Below are positions 1-6,695 of a stretch of 48,457 bases of DNA, one piece after another. The position numbers were made by a program, and so were the translations under genes. Each line of letters opens with the position of its first letter. The stretch's first letter is position 1. This stretch comes from a virus. The DNA is taken from IMG/VR virus record IMGVR_UViG_3300027969_000007, positions 1 to 48,457 of that record; one strand, written 5' to 3'. The notes below the pieces were generated by a model. It was not told the origin of the DNA. It did not search any database and was given only the letters and a program-made list of their open reading frames with translations.

Positions 1-127
1 ACTTAAAAGATATCTATCCATTAAATTTTTCCCTTAAAAAAGAAACGGCAAGACCACCTAAAAGACCAAAAACCAATGGAGCAATAATTAATTCAATCAC
101 TTATTTTTCCTTTCAATCAGTACAATG
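1..127. repeat. Terminal direct repeat, copy 1 (circular assembly overlap)
   Basis: Bases 1-127 are identical to bases 48331-48457. The length of exactly 127 matches a common maximal assembler k-mer, so this is best read as the overlap left when a circular molecule is written as a line, not as a biological terminal repeat. Removing one copy gives a 48,330-bp circle. The repeat holds the 28-codon membrane peptide gene and the start of the gene annotated at 48040-48351. Confidence 0.97.
14..100 (-). CDS. Tiny membrane peptide, 28 aa
   Basis: GTG start at 100, preceded on the minus strand by GAAAGGAAAAATAA, a good ribosome site. The product begins MIELIIAPLVFGLLGG, continues hydrophobic, and ends in a charged SFLREKFNG tail, so it looks like a single-pass membrane peptide. 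It lies between the PP-loop enzyme gene (ends 113) and the gene that starts at base 21 (48351 in the other copy), and its stop overlaps that start. The same gene reads as 48344-48430 in the repeat. Function is unknown; a holin- or spanin-like role cannot be told from the sequence. Confidence 0.55.
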   Translation of the reverse strand: MIELIIAPLVFGLLGGLAVSFLREKFNG

Positions 128-958
128 ACAAGAAACAGTATCATCAAAATCTGGAAACATTGGAAGTTGCATTCTAGATTGTTTCATTACATTTTCATAG
201 CTTGGTCGATCTTTTCGGAATGTATGCTGCCTAGCTACAGCACTACCAATCATTTTTTTCTCTTGTTCGATCCACCAATCCAAAGCTTCGGGAGTTTCTT
301 TTGCAACCAAATCCAATCGATATCGAGACTTCAAAAAACAACCCTGACAATTGCCTTGATGTTGAGGAATATCTAAATCAAAAGATTGTTTACCCCAGAA
401 ACTCATAACATCTGGCAATGTATGTCGAGCATCAAACATAGGTGTTAACGCTGGATTTCTCCTAGTGTTTTTTTTTATGTTTGCCACCCTTCTTGGCTCA
501 TCGTATCGCAATCCAATAAGTTGATTATGCTTATGAAAAAGTTTGCCGTAAACATCTTTCATATATCGATCCAGCAATCTTATTTTTAATTCGACTGTGC
601 AAAACCTGGCAACAGGATTAGGAAGATACTGTCGCTCATCAATAAGAATCCCAAATGGTTCTCCGTTTCTTGAAGCATCTTTATGATTAGTTATTTTGTA
701 TCTTGGGTCTAATTTTCTACCAACATATTCCAACCAAACTATATCTATCTTCCATTCTTCAGAACACTTTTGAACAAAATCCAAAGTCTTTGGATGTTCC
801 AAACCTGTGTTACAAAAAACAACTTTAATATGCTCTGGAAGCACACCTTCATGTGCCTCCAGAACTTTAGCCAACATGAATCCAGATGTCCTACCACCGC
901 TAAAAGAAATTACAGATGGATCTTTCAAAAAATACTTGTTATCCATTTGATTCAGCAT
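113..958 (-). CDS. PAPS-reductase-like PP-loop ATPase/sulfurtransferase
   Basis: The product starts near MLNQMDNKYF and carries the PP-loop signature SFSGGRTSG at about residues 18-26, which binds ATP in the adenosine phosphosulfate reductase/adenylyltransferase superfamily. Further marks of the family are FCNTGLEHPKT, FCTVELKIRLLD and a CQGC pair in the C-terminal half that could hold a metal or cluster. Phage members of this superfamily are common but their substrate is usually unknown; nucleic-acid or nucleotide modification (DndC-like, tRNA thiolation-like) is possible. I prefer the ATG at 958 over an upstream GTG at 967 because GGAAGG lies 8 nt before it. The gene overlaps the end of the upstream gene by 20 nt, which suggests coupling. 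Confidence 0.8.
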   Translation of the reverse strand: MLNQMDNKYFLKDPSVISFSGGRTSGFMLAKVLEAHEGVLPEHIKVVFCNTGLEHPKTLDFVQKCSEEWKIDIVWLEYVGRKLDPRYKITNHKDASRNGEPFGILIDERQYLPNPVARFCTVELKIRLLDRYMKDVYGKLFHKHNQLIGLRYDEPRRVANIKKNTRRNPALTPMFDARHTLPDVMSFWGKQSFDLDIPQHQGNCQGCFLKSRYRLDLVAKETPEALDWWIEQEKKMIGSAVARQHTFRKDRPSYENVMKQSRMQLPMFPDFDDTVSCHCTD

Positions 959-1376
959 TAGAAACACCTTCCATTTCTCTTCTCATGTTAATCTGCTCTA
1001 AGACAGCTTCCTTAACCTTTTCATCAATCAACTGTCTTTCTTTAGCTTTCTCTTCTCTCTTTAACGCAACAGCAATTCTTTTTTCTTTTGCTGTTATTTT
1101 TCTTGTTTCCCTTCGCATCATCTTAGCTAATACGGAAGACATGGGTACGAGAAAATGACTCTTGCTTTTTTTATGAAACTTCTCCAGTTCAACTGGATCG
1201 ATTTCAATTCCAACAAGCTTGATCGCATCCATAAGAGGCTTTTGATCACTCATATCAATCACCCCACGGAATTCATTTCGGTAGAAATAATGAGCAATCA
1301 ATCCAGCTTTAACACCCATAACCAACTGGGCTTCTGGGCTAGTCAAATACAATTCATCCCCGATATATACTGGCAT
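939..1376 (-). CDS. Hypothetical protein with Lys/Glu-rich helical tail, 145 aa
   Basis: No family recognised. The first half (MPVYIGDELYLTSPEAQLVM...) looks globular. From about residue 85 the protein is a highly charged, probably helical or coiled-coil segment rich in Lys, Arg and Glu. The start has AAAGGGGA a few bases upstream. It lies in the minus-strand cluster between a 197-aa unknown gene and the PP-loop enzyme, overlapping the latter by 20 nt, so all three are likely co-translated. Confidence 0.75.
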   Translation of the reverse strand: MPVYIGDELYLTSPEAQLVMGVKAGLIAHYFYRNEFRGVIDMSDQKPLMDAIKLVGIEIDPVELEKFHKKSKSHFLVPMSSVLAKMMRRETRKITAKEKRIAVALKREEKAKERQLIDEKVKEAVLEQINMRREMEGVSNAESNG

Positions 1377-1378
1377 AA

Positions 1379-1972
1379 CTATTCCCCTTTCTTTCTAACT
1401 AATTCTTCTGCAATTTCCAAAAGTTTAGAACTATTTGCGGATTGGAATTTTAGTATAGGATACAAACTCATAAGTATAACAATTCGCTCATTTAACTTCT
1501 GAGTCCATCTCCAACCACTTGCCTCAATTCCATTGACTGTCACACTCACACCATCATAGATAGCCTGTTCACATCCTTTGGATGCCATCAACCCAGGAAA
1601 CAAACCATCTACAATTTCTGCAACCTCTTCAAGAAGTTCAGCAATACGCTTTTTATTAAGCTCGTAAGGCTCGTTACTGTCAACCTTCCTGACAGACTTA
1701 GACCATTCGCAGCAAGCCATACAAGCAGCGAAATTAATGTAGGAATCTGGCTTGCGTTTAGCTACTTCGGAATCTTCCCAAAGCACCGATAAATTAGCCA
1801 AAGCTTCGGAGGCAGCAGCAAACATCTCGTCAGGCATTATTTCAAGACCTGTAAGTTCCCTTGCAATAAAGCAAGCTCTTCTAGCACAGGTTTGAACTGC
1901 TGCAACTTTCGATATTTTTGCCATTTTGTTATCCTCTGGGCTTCCATTCCCCAAATCTTTATTAACGGACAT
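1379..1972 (-). CDS. Hypothetical protein, 197 aa
   Basis: Start MSVNKDLGNG is preceded by GGAAAGGG. The protein is mostly helical, with several Cys in its middle (ACMACCEW near residues 83-90) and no motif I can assign. It follows the RusA-like gene by 14 nt and stops 2 nt before the next gene, so it is part of a tight operon that contains recombination nucleases. A role in DNA metabolism is only a guess from context. Confidence 0.75.
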   Translation of the reverse strand: MSVNKDLGNGSPEDNKMAKISKVAAVQTCARRACFIARELTGLEIMPDEMFAAASEALANLSVLWEDSEVAKRKPDSYINFAACMACCEWSKSVRKVDSNEPYELNKKRIAELLEEVAEIVDGLFPGLMASKGCEQAIYDGVSVTVNGIEASGWRWTQKLNERIVILMSLYPILKFQSANSSKLLEIAEELVRKKGE

Positions 1973-1986
1973 TATACCCTTTCCTT

Positions 1987-2358
1987 TCAGTTTTTGGTAA
2001 GCTCAATTGCCACATAAGAATCATCGTCATTTTTAAGCTTTTGGCCTAGTTTAATAGTGATGGATTTAACACAATCAGTATCATCACCAAGCAAATACCC
2101 GCAATGTTGAAGCTGATCTAATATCGGCTTAATGCGGTTATCCAGATCAGATTTTCTCCAATTTTTTCCAGGGTACACCATAATTAGTACATCGACTGGA
2201 AACAAACAGGCTTCTATCTTATTTCGATCATCGACATGATGAAGGTTTTCTTCACGCCATTGGCGATACTTTTCACTAAGGATAACCCTGCCTTTAAAAT
2301 TCCTCCAACAGGCGTTAGCTGATGGAGGAAGGGTAAACAATATAGGATCTACTGGCAT
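1987..2358 (-). CDS. rusA: RusA-like Holliday junction resolvase
   Basis: The 123-aa product has the RusA family core: DLDNRIKPILDQL at residues 71-83, with the Asp residues that bind metal and a lysine, then GYLLGDD with paired Asp at 92-93. RusA-type dimers cut four-way junctions made during phage recombination and replication. The ATG at 2358 is chosen because GGAGA precedes it and because an upstream in-frame start would run back into the exonuclease gene, which stops at 2360. Length matches the usual 115-140 aa. The neighbouring exonuclease and the Sak4-like ATPase on the other strand make a complete recombination set. Confidence 0.88.
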   Translation of the reverse strand: MPVDPILFTLPPSANACWRNFKGRVILSEKYRQWREENLHHVDDRNKIEACLFPVDVLIMVYPGKNWRKSDLDNRIKPILDQLQHCGYLLGDDTDCVKSITIKLGQKLKNDDDSYVAIELTKN

Positions 2359-2359
2359 A

Positions 2360-3145
2360 TTATCTCCATGACCAAGCGGGTGCAGTAATCTTTGGCACAA
2401 TGCCATAATACTCAGGCACGAATACACCAGTCTGATGGGCAGCGAGGTACTTACGAATCGCTTCAAAAACTTGGTTCTCTGCCCGATCCAAATCACTCGA
2501 ATCAAACTGGCAGATCATGCAAGAAGGATACTCATTTTTATCAACGATGATATGGTAAACATCGTTAATTGGGATGTGCATTGATCTCAGGCAGAATCGA
2601 TACAAAGCCATCTGGCGAAGGTATCCGTTAAATACACATTCCTTTGCCCAATCCATTGGATCATAAGAACCAACTGTTTTTAGATCAACAAGAAGTCCAC
2701 GCTCTGGGCAATACATATCAGGAATAAATTTGATTTGCAATGGTTGCCCATCAAATTCAATCGTTGTCAGGATTTCGCTTTCACGAATAATTGATGGCGA
2801 ATTAAAATACTGTGATGCAGAATTTTCTGCAATTGCAGCAATCATTTTATTAGCTTGCTCGACATCATCATGGGTTATGATTTCAACCCCATCTGCTAAA
2901 GATGTTTTGAAGTTATCCCAAGTCTCTTTACCAATCTTAGTCCTTTTATCGCAGACAGGAGCAACCGCAAAGCGTTCACTAACTGTAGCTGGTTCAAGCA
3001 ACATTGCATGAACTAAAGATCCAAGGATCATTGCTGGAGAAGGATCACGAACCACAACCTTGTCTATATAAGTCTTCTTATACAGAACAGGTGATTTTCT
3101 AAACAATTCGAGGCGGGAGTGAGACACATATTCGATAGGAAACAT
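2360..3145 (-). CDS. PDDEXK exonuclease, RecE/exodeoxyribonuclease VIII-like
   Basis: The 261-aa product resembles the phage RecE-type/DUF3799 nuclease fold: YVSHSRLELFRKSP at the N-terminus, GSLVHAML at residues 42-49, then IPDMY (Asp 143) and LLVDLKTV with Asp 154 and Lys 156 forming the PD-(D/E)xK site, followed by RQMALYRF. Such enzymes resect double-stranded ends to single strands for an annealing protein; the Sak4-like gene at 4488 is the likely partner. Its ATG shares one base with the stop of the upstream regulator (TAATG), and its stop is 1 nt before rusA, so expression is coupled. Confidence 0.85.
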   Translation of the reverse strand: MFPIEYVSHSRLELFRKSPVLYKKTYIDKVVVRDPSPAMILGSLVHAMLLEPATVSERFAVAPVCDKRTKIGKETWDNFKTSLADGVEIITHDDVEQANKMIAAIAENSASQYFNSPSIIRESEILTTIEFDGQPLQIKFIPDMYCPERGLLVDLKTVGSYDPMDWAKECVFNGYLRQMALYRFCLRSMHIPINDVYHIIVDKNEYPSCMICQFDSSDLDRAENQVFEAIRKYLAAHQTGVFVPEYYGIVPKITAPAWSWR

Positions 3146-3315
3146 TAGATTGCTCTTTCTTTAAAAAATTTCTCAAGGATATCCAGAACTTGACCATTCA
3201 TAGTTCTGTTTTGGCTAAGTGCCAAGTAATTTAGCTGCTCTTTTAAATCAGAATTAGGTCGAAAAACTACCGTGAGTTTTTGCCTGTCTTTCTTAGACCC
3301 GTGTTTTTTTGGCAT
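3145..3315 (-). CDS. Ribbon-helix-helix (Arc/CopG-like) DNA-binding protein, 56 aa
   Basis: A short gene starting with a Lys-rich MPKKHGSKKDRQ, then a beta strand KLTVVFRP, a helix SDLKEQLNYLALSQ and a second helix ending ILEKFFKERAI. This order is that of Arc/CopG ribbon-helix-helix repressors, which bind DNA as dimers with the paired strand. GGAGAAGG lies just upstream of the ATG at 3315. Its stop overlaps the exonuclease start as TAATG, and it overlaps the previous gene by 23 nt. A small regulator at the head of the nuclease operon, next to the divergent promoter region 3488-3673, is a good candidate autoregulator. Confidence 0.7.
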   Translation of the reverse strand: MPKKHGSKKDRQKLTVVFRPNSDLKEQLNYLALSQNRTMNGQVLDILEKFFKERAI

Positions 3316-3487
3316 TTTCCTTCTCCTTTATTAGTGATGCTTGATAAGCATTCCATTCAGCATCATATTTCCAAGGCTTTTCAAAATAATAAATCAAATT
3401 GCCAACACCTCCAGCACCATCCCATTGACCTTCTTCCTTTAGCCAACGAGCTAGAGCGAGAAGATTATCGTGGATTGCGTACCACAT
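3293..3487 (-). CDS. Hypothetical small protein, 64 aa
   Basis: First gene of the minus-strand cluster. GAAAGGGG lies 6 nt before the ATG. The product MWYAIHDNLLALARWLKEEG... is Trp- and Gly-containing, ends in a charged tail, and has no recognised family. It faces the plus-strand replication operon across a 186-nt divergent gap and overlaps the ribbon-helix-helix gene by 23 nt. Confidence 0.65.
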   Translation of the reverse strand: MWYAIHDNLLALARWLKEEGQWDGAGGVGNLIYYFEKPWKYDAEWNAYQASLIKEKENAKKTRV

Positions 3488-3602
3488 AAAACACCCCTTT
3501 CAAAAGGTTAAAGTTTCCAACATTGTTATCCTATCACAAATATTATTAATTACCATAGATTCTTTTATTTTCTTTTATTTTCTGTTTTTTTCTGTTTTTG
3601 GT

Positions 3603-3631
3603 TTGACTTTTAATTTAACGGATCGTAGGAT
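3603..3631 (+). promoter_or_regulatory. Sigma70-like promoter of the replication operon
   Basis: TTGACT (3603-3608) and TAGGAT (3626-3631) are separated by 17 nt, a near-ideal spacing, and lie about 45 nt before the ATG at 3674. On the other strand the same divergent gap holds another TAGGAT (3533-3528) that could serve the minus-strand cluster, but its -35 box is poor. T-rich tracts (TTTTATTTTCTTTTATTTTC) lie between the two. Confidence 0.55.
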
Positions 3632-3673
3632 AGACGATGTGGTGGGAGTGGAACTGAGTTTGGAGTTGGCACG

Positions 3674-3916
3674 ATGCCTAAGAAGCAGAAACATAAATTG
3701 CTATCCTATGACGAAGCTGCAAGCTTTTGTCCACATCCCCCTGGAAGCACAGAAAAAATAATTGTCTTGGAAGCTAGATTGTATTACGGAATTGATCTTT
3801 ATCACTCAGGTGATAATACGATCCCAATAATTCCAAGAGACAAAAAAAATGCTGCCAAGGCAGAAACCGAATCTTGTTCAGATGGTGAGATACATCTGGA
3901 TGATGATGATTACTAG
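3674..3916 (+). CDS. Hypothetical acidic-tailed protein, 80 aa
   Basis: First gene after the TTGACT/TAGGAT promoter; GGAG lies 8 nt before the ATG. The product begins MPKKQKHKLLSYDEAA and ends in a strongly acidic EIHLDDDDY tail. No family recognised. Its stop codon lies inside the left arm of a 10-bp inverted repeat (see 3912-4018), so termination of translation and folding of that RNA may interact. Confidence 0.65.
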   Translation: MPKKQKHKLLSYDEAASFCPHPPGSTEKIIVLEARLYYGIDLYHSGDNTIPIIPRDKKNAAKAETESCSDGEIHLDDDDY

Positions 3917-4018
3917 CGGTGGTCATATGGGTAAGCTTGTTGTGAACCCTAAAAAGACATTGGTTCTTACCGAGGCCAATTAGTAACACACACCGCTAGT
4001 TATTTTTTACTTTTTTTT
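3912..4018 (+). ncRNA. Candidate structured RNA/attenuator with terminator-like end
   Basis: ACTAGCGGTG (3912-3921) pairs perfectly with CACCGCTAGT (3991-4000), followed by TATTTTTTAC and a run of eight T. Inside, GGTAA (3930-3934) and GAACC (3944-3948) pair with the adjacent GGTTC and TTACC (3962-3971), giving a 10-bp helix with a 9-nt bulge on one side. An 18-codon ORF, MGKLVVNPKKTLVLTEAN (3927-3983), lies wholly inside the loop. It could be an intrinsic terminator with a large folded loop, an attenuator with a leader peptide, or a small RNA. It does not fit a tRNA cloverleaf. Confidence 0.5.
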
Positions 4019-4033
4019 AGAAAGGGGAATGTC

Positions 4034-4486
4034 ATGGAAGATGAAATTACCATGATTGATCGAGAGTTGATGAAGATAGTTGCTCCGAGTTTTTCGCCAC
4101 CATGCAATCTTAATGACGATGCATCTGTGGAACCGCTAACCATAACAGGTGTTGTTAACGCTGATGAGCAACTTTTAAAGTTTCTTTTGTTTAACGGCAT
4201 TAGCACCCATGCTATTGGCCAAAATAAGATGATGAGCATTATTTCAATAGATGATATTACATCAGGAAGAGGGTCATATTCTGACACTATTCTAAAGGTG
4301 CGAATGAAAATGGGCGATTTAAACACAGTTGTTTCTATTGAATTATCAAATGAGCAGCTTGAAGAAATTGTAAGGATTGGACTACGCACCCAATTTGGTG
4401 CAAATGTTGAATCAGTCAAAGTGATATCGTTGTATCACGGACTCAAAAAGTATGAGCTTGAAGTTACTTTTAAAGGAAGGGGTTAA
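4034..4486 (+). CDS. Hypothetical protein, 150 aa
   Basis: AGAAAGGGG lies 7 nt before the ATG. The product MEDEITMIDRELMKIVAPSF... has mixed alpha/beta character and no recognised motif. It lies just after the structured leader at 3912-4018 and directly before the Sak4-like ATPase (next ATG 1 nt after this stop), so it probably belongs to the recombination/replication operon. Confidence 0.75.
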   Translation: MEDEITMIDRELMKIVAPSFSPPCNLNDDASVEPLTITGVVNADEQLLKFLLFNGISTHAIGQNKMMSIISIDDITSGRGSYSDTILKVRMKMGDLNTVVSIELSNEQLEEIVRIGLRTQFGANVESVKVISLYHGLKKYELEVTFKGRG

Positions 4487-4487
4487 C

Positions 4488-5225
4488 ATGAAGATTGGGA
4501 AGCCTGTTGGTTTTGGCCAGCTTAACAAACCGAAAGCAGTTGTTTTCGGGGCTGAAGGTTCGGGTAAATCTACGATGGGCAGTAAGCTTACAAAAGCTTT
4601 GTTTATCGATGTCGAGGGTGGCATCTCAGGCATAGACATTGATTGCGTGGCAATCAAAACATGGGCAGAATTTGTAGCTACGGTCAAAGAGATCGTAACA
4701 TCTCCAGACTTTGCTTATGAAAACATTGTCATCGATTCTCTTACTGCTTTGGAAAGATTGTTGCATCAGCACATCTGCCAAACCTCTGGAGCATCATCAA
4801 TCGTGCTAGCTTGCGGTGGGTATGGTAAAGGCTTAGTAGAGTCTGTTACTCAGATGTCTCTACTGATTAATAGCTTAAATGCTAAGAAGGATTTAGGTGT
4901 TTACTTCTTGTGTCACAGTACTGTTAAATCAGTTAATGATCCAACAAGAGGTGAATACGCTAGCTTCGGAGTTCGGGCTGATAAAGCCATGTCTGAATGG
5001 GTTACTTCTTGGGCTGATCTAATTGGATTTATTGAAATCGACCTAATGGTGGGTGACGATGGTAAACCGATTATTAAGAAAGATGGTAATGAGGTTCGCA
5101 GAACCATTACTGTTACACCAAGGGGCGGGTTAACTGCGAAATCACGGATTCCAGGCGTAACTGGAACCATGACTGTTGATAGTTTTGTTACTAAGATCAA
5201 TGAAATTTTCAAGAAAGGGAAGTAG
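4488..5225 (+). CDS. Sak4-like RecA-fold ATPase (single-strand annealing recombinase)
   Basis: The 245-aa product has a Walker A loop GAEGSGKST at residues 21-29, ALFIDVEGGISGID just after, NIVIDSLTALERL as the Walker B region and a YFLCHSTVKS sensor-like strand. This is the pattern of phage AAA_24/Sak4 nucleotide-binding proteins, RecA-core ATPases that promote single-strand annealing, often with an SSB-like partner. The start is placed at 4488 because AAGGAAGGGG lies 5 nt upstream and upstream in-frame codons lie in the preceding gene. The DUF669-like gene follows after 2 nt, consistent with a recombinase and ssDNA-binding pair. Confidence 0.85.
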   Translation: MKIGKPVGFGQLNKPKAVVFGAEGSGKSTMGSKLTKALFIDVEGGISGIDIDCVAIKTWAEFVATVKEIVTSPDFAYENIVIDSLTALERLLHQHICQTSGASSIVLACGGYGKGLVESVTQMSLLINSLNAKKDLGVYFLCHSTVKSVNDPTRGEYASFGVRADKAMSEWVTSWADLIGFIEIDLMVGDDGKPIIKKDGNEVRRTITVTPRGGLTAKSRIPGVTGTMTVDSFVTKINEIFKKGK

Positions 5226-5227
5226 TT

Positions 5228-5629
5228 ATGAGCTTATCAGATGACTTTGAAATCTTTGGGGTTGATGAAGCGAAAGAACTTCAGAAATCCGATATCCTCC
5301 CCGCTGGGGAATATCCAGTAACAATCACTAGGGCTGAAGTCCGCACCAAAGATGACAAGAAATGGTTGTCTCTTGGTTGTCAGATCGATGCTCCGCATGA
5401 TATGCAGGGGCGATTTAAAACCTTTACCTTGTACATCAAGGATGGTCATCCTAACCCACAGGTTTGCAATATTCATGCAAAACTCAGGCAGAGTCTTGAT
5501 GCTGCCTTGGGCCTTGATCGGATGACCCTGACCAATATCATTGGTCAGTCCTGTGTAGTTAAAATCAAGAATAGCGAAAAAAACGGAAATACATATGAAA
5601 ATGTAGAAAAGTTTTTGAAAGCTATCTAA
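5228..5629 (+). CDS. DUF669-like protein (ssDNA-binding type), copy 1
   Basis: The 133-aa product contains DILPAGEYPVTITRAEVRTKDDKKWLSLGCQI and ends in VVKIKNSEKNGNTYENVEKF, the layout of phage DUF669 proteins, which usually sit beside Sak4-type recombinases and are thought to be OB-fold, SSB-like proteins. A second, divergent copy lies at 6318-6695. AAAGGGAAG precedes the ATG. Spacing of 2 nt from the ATPase gene shows co-expression. Confidence 0.75.
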   Translation: MSLSDDFEIFGVDEAKELQKSDILPAGEYPVTITRAEVRTKDDKKWLSLGCQIDAPHDMQGRFKTFTLYIKDGHPNPQVCNIHAKLRQSLDAALGLDRMTLTNIIGQSCVVKIKNSEKNGNTYENVEKFLKAI

Positions 5630-5633
5630 TCTT

Positions 5634-5691
5634 TGCTCATGTTGCATCTGGAAGCAACCGATAAGAAAGGTAAGGAGGTGCAGCATGAGCA
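5634..5691 (+). promoter_or_regulatory. Switch-like hairpin over the start codon of the lipoprotein gene
   Basis: TGCTCATGTTGCA (5634-5646) pairs with TGCAGCATGAGCA (5679-5691) over 13 bp with one G-U pair. The second arm contains the ATG at 5685-5687, while AAGGAGG (5672-5678) lies in the 32-nt loop. A competing hairpin, GTTGC (5641-5645) with GCAAC (5654-5658), uses part of the first arm and would free the start codon. This gives two mutually exclusive folds controlling translation of the downstream small gene. Confidence 0.5.
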
Positions 5692-5837
5692 GACTTTTAA
5701 TTTTGTTAGTGTGTTTTTTGGTTGGATGCCAAGGAACTAGAAATTCGATTGAAACAGGATTGTCAACACAGTTGATGTCTGACAGTCCTGTGATCGAAAA
5801 AATGGATGTAAGTTTAAAATTTAAAAGGGAGTGGTAG
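5685..5837 (+). CDS. Small lipoprotein, 50 aa
   Basis: A perfect ribosome site (AAGGAGGTG) lies 5 nt before the ATG. The product MSRLLILLVCFLVGCQG... is a classic lipoprotein signal with lipobox LVGC (Cys 15), leaving a mature peptide of about 36 residues. It would be lipidated and placed in the cell membrane or outer membrane. Its place in the early/replication operon argues against an Rz1-type spanin; superinfection exclusion or host-envelope alteration is possible but unproven. The stop codon overlaps the ribosome site of the next gene. Confidence 0.7.
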   Translation: MSRLLILLVCFLVGCQGTRNSIETGLSTQLMSDSPVIEKMDVSLKFKREW

Positions 5838-5839
5838 AC

Positions 5840-6316
5840 ATGGAAGTTATTGCCAATATTTTTGAGTTGCGAGCAGCGGTTACGAATGCCTTTGGTGAAA
5901 AAAGTTTTATTGAAACTTTGGAACGCAGGGGAATGTATCGCTCACGAATTGCAAGCGTTGTAGACACAGACTGGTCTACTGAAGATGGTCAATTAATAGC
6001 ACATCATTGGACAGTTGACCCAGAACCTATTGTTGAAAAATTCAATTTCCCGCCCAGTTGGTCTAATAAAGAATCTTGGAAAAACACCTTTGAGTCTGAT
6101 TACCCAGAATGTTTAGAAGATGCTCTTGATATAGCTCTTTGGACTCCAAGAACCCCATCTAGGTTGATTATCGAGGATGATAATGGCATTCGGGTTCTTA
6201 AATCAATTGAGACAGATCCTGTTCAGCGGGTGGAAGAACGAAAAATCAAACCTGTCAGCTTCCCGATTAAGAGGAAGAAATTTGTAGACAATTCCCCAAC
6301 TCTATTTGGAGCTTAA
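5840..6316 (+). CDS. Hypothetical protein, 158 aa
   Basis: The ATG at 5840 is preferred over an in-frame GTG at 5831 because AGGGAG is correctly spaced (8 nt) for the ATG. The product MEVIANIFELRAAV... is rich in Trp and acidic residues, with a basic segment (PIKRKKF) near the end. No family recognised. It lies between the lipoprotein gene and the second DUF669-like gene. Confidence 0.7.
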   Translation: MEVIANIFELRAAVTNAFGEKSFIETLERRGMYRSRIASVVDTDWSTEDGQLIAHHWTVDPEPIVEKFNFPPSWSNKESWKNTFESDYPECLEDALDIALWTPRTPSRLIIEDDNGIRVLKSIETDPVQRVEERKIKPVSFPIKRKKFVDNSPTLFGA

Positions 6317-6317
6317 C

Positions 6318-6695
6318 ATGAGTGACGAACCTTTATTTGATCCAGAAGAAACCAAACCGATTCCCGCTGGAACTTACTCTGCTCGCATCATGCGAGCGGA
6401 GATTAAGACCAGCAGGGCGGGAAACAAGTACCTTGCTTGCGATATGCAAATCATTCAAGGATCACAGCAGGGCAGAGCATTAGATGCAAACTTTCACATC
6501 TTTTCGACTGACACAAAGTTCAGAGCAGACTCAAGAAGGAAGCTAGCTCGACTGGCTTCCTCATGCGGTATTACTACTGTGATGAAACCCGAAGAACTTG
6601 TAGACAAACCTTTTCTAGTCGAAATAGGCGAAACCACCGATAACTATGGGGCAACGAATTTGATTCTTGGTTATTCCAAGTTAGGGAGAAGTTAA
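6318..6695 (+). CDS. DUF669-like protein, copy 2
   Basis: The 125-aa product has KPIPAGTYSARIMRAEIKTS and NKYLACDMQIIQGSQQGR, matching the start of the copy at 5228-5629 (LPAGEYPVTITRAEVRT), and ends VEIGETTDNYGATNLILGY. The pair are paralogues with the same fold but low identity. The ATG at 6318 follows TTGGAG by 5 nt and lies 1 nt after the previous stop. The stop overlaps the next ATG as TAATG. The probable role is ssDNA binding in replication or recombination. Confidence 0.7.
   Translation: MSDEPLFDPEETKPIPAGTYSARIMRAEIKTSRAGNKYLACDMQIIQGSQQGRALDANFHIFSTDTKFRADSRRKLARLASSCGITTVMKPEELVDKPFLVEIGETTDNYGATNLILGYSKLGRS

Noticed and set aside
3912-4000. tRNA or tmRNA candidate because of a long closing stem and a GGTTC string
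   Set aside because: There is no 7-bp acceptor stem with proper D, anticodon and T arms; GGTTC is used in an inner helix.
4000-4419. 139-codon minus-strand ORF opposite the 150-aa gene
   Set aside because: No ribosome site, Ser/Ile-rich product, and it runs against a tight plus-strand operon.
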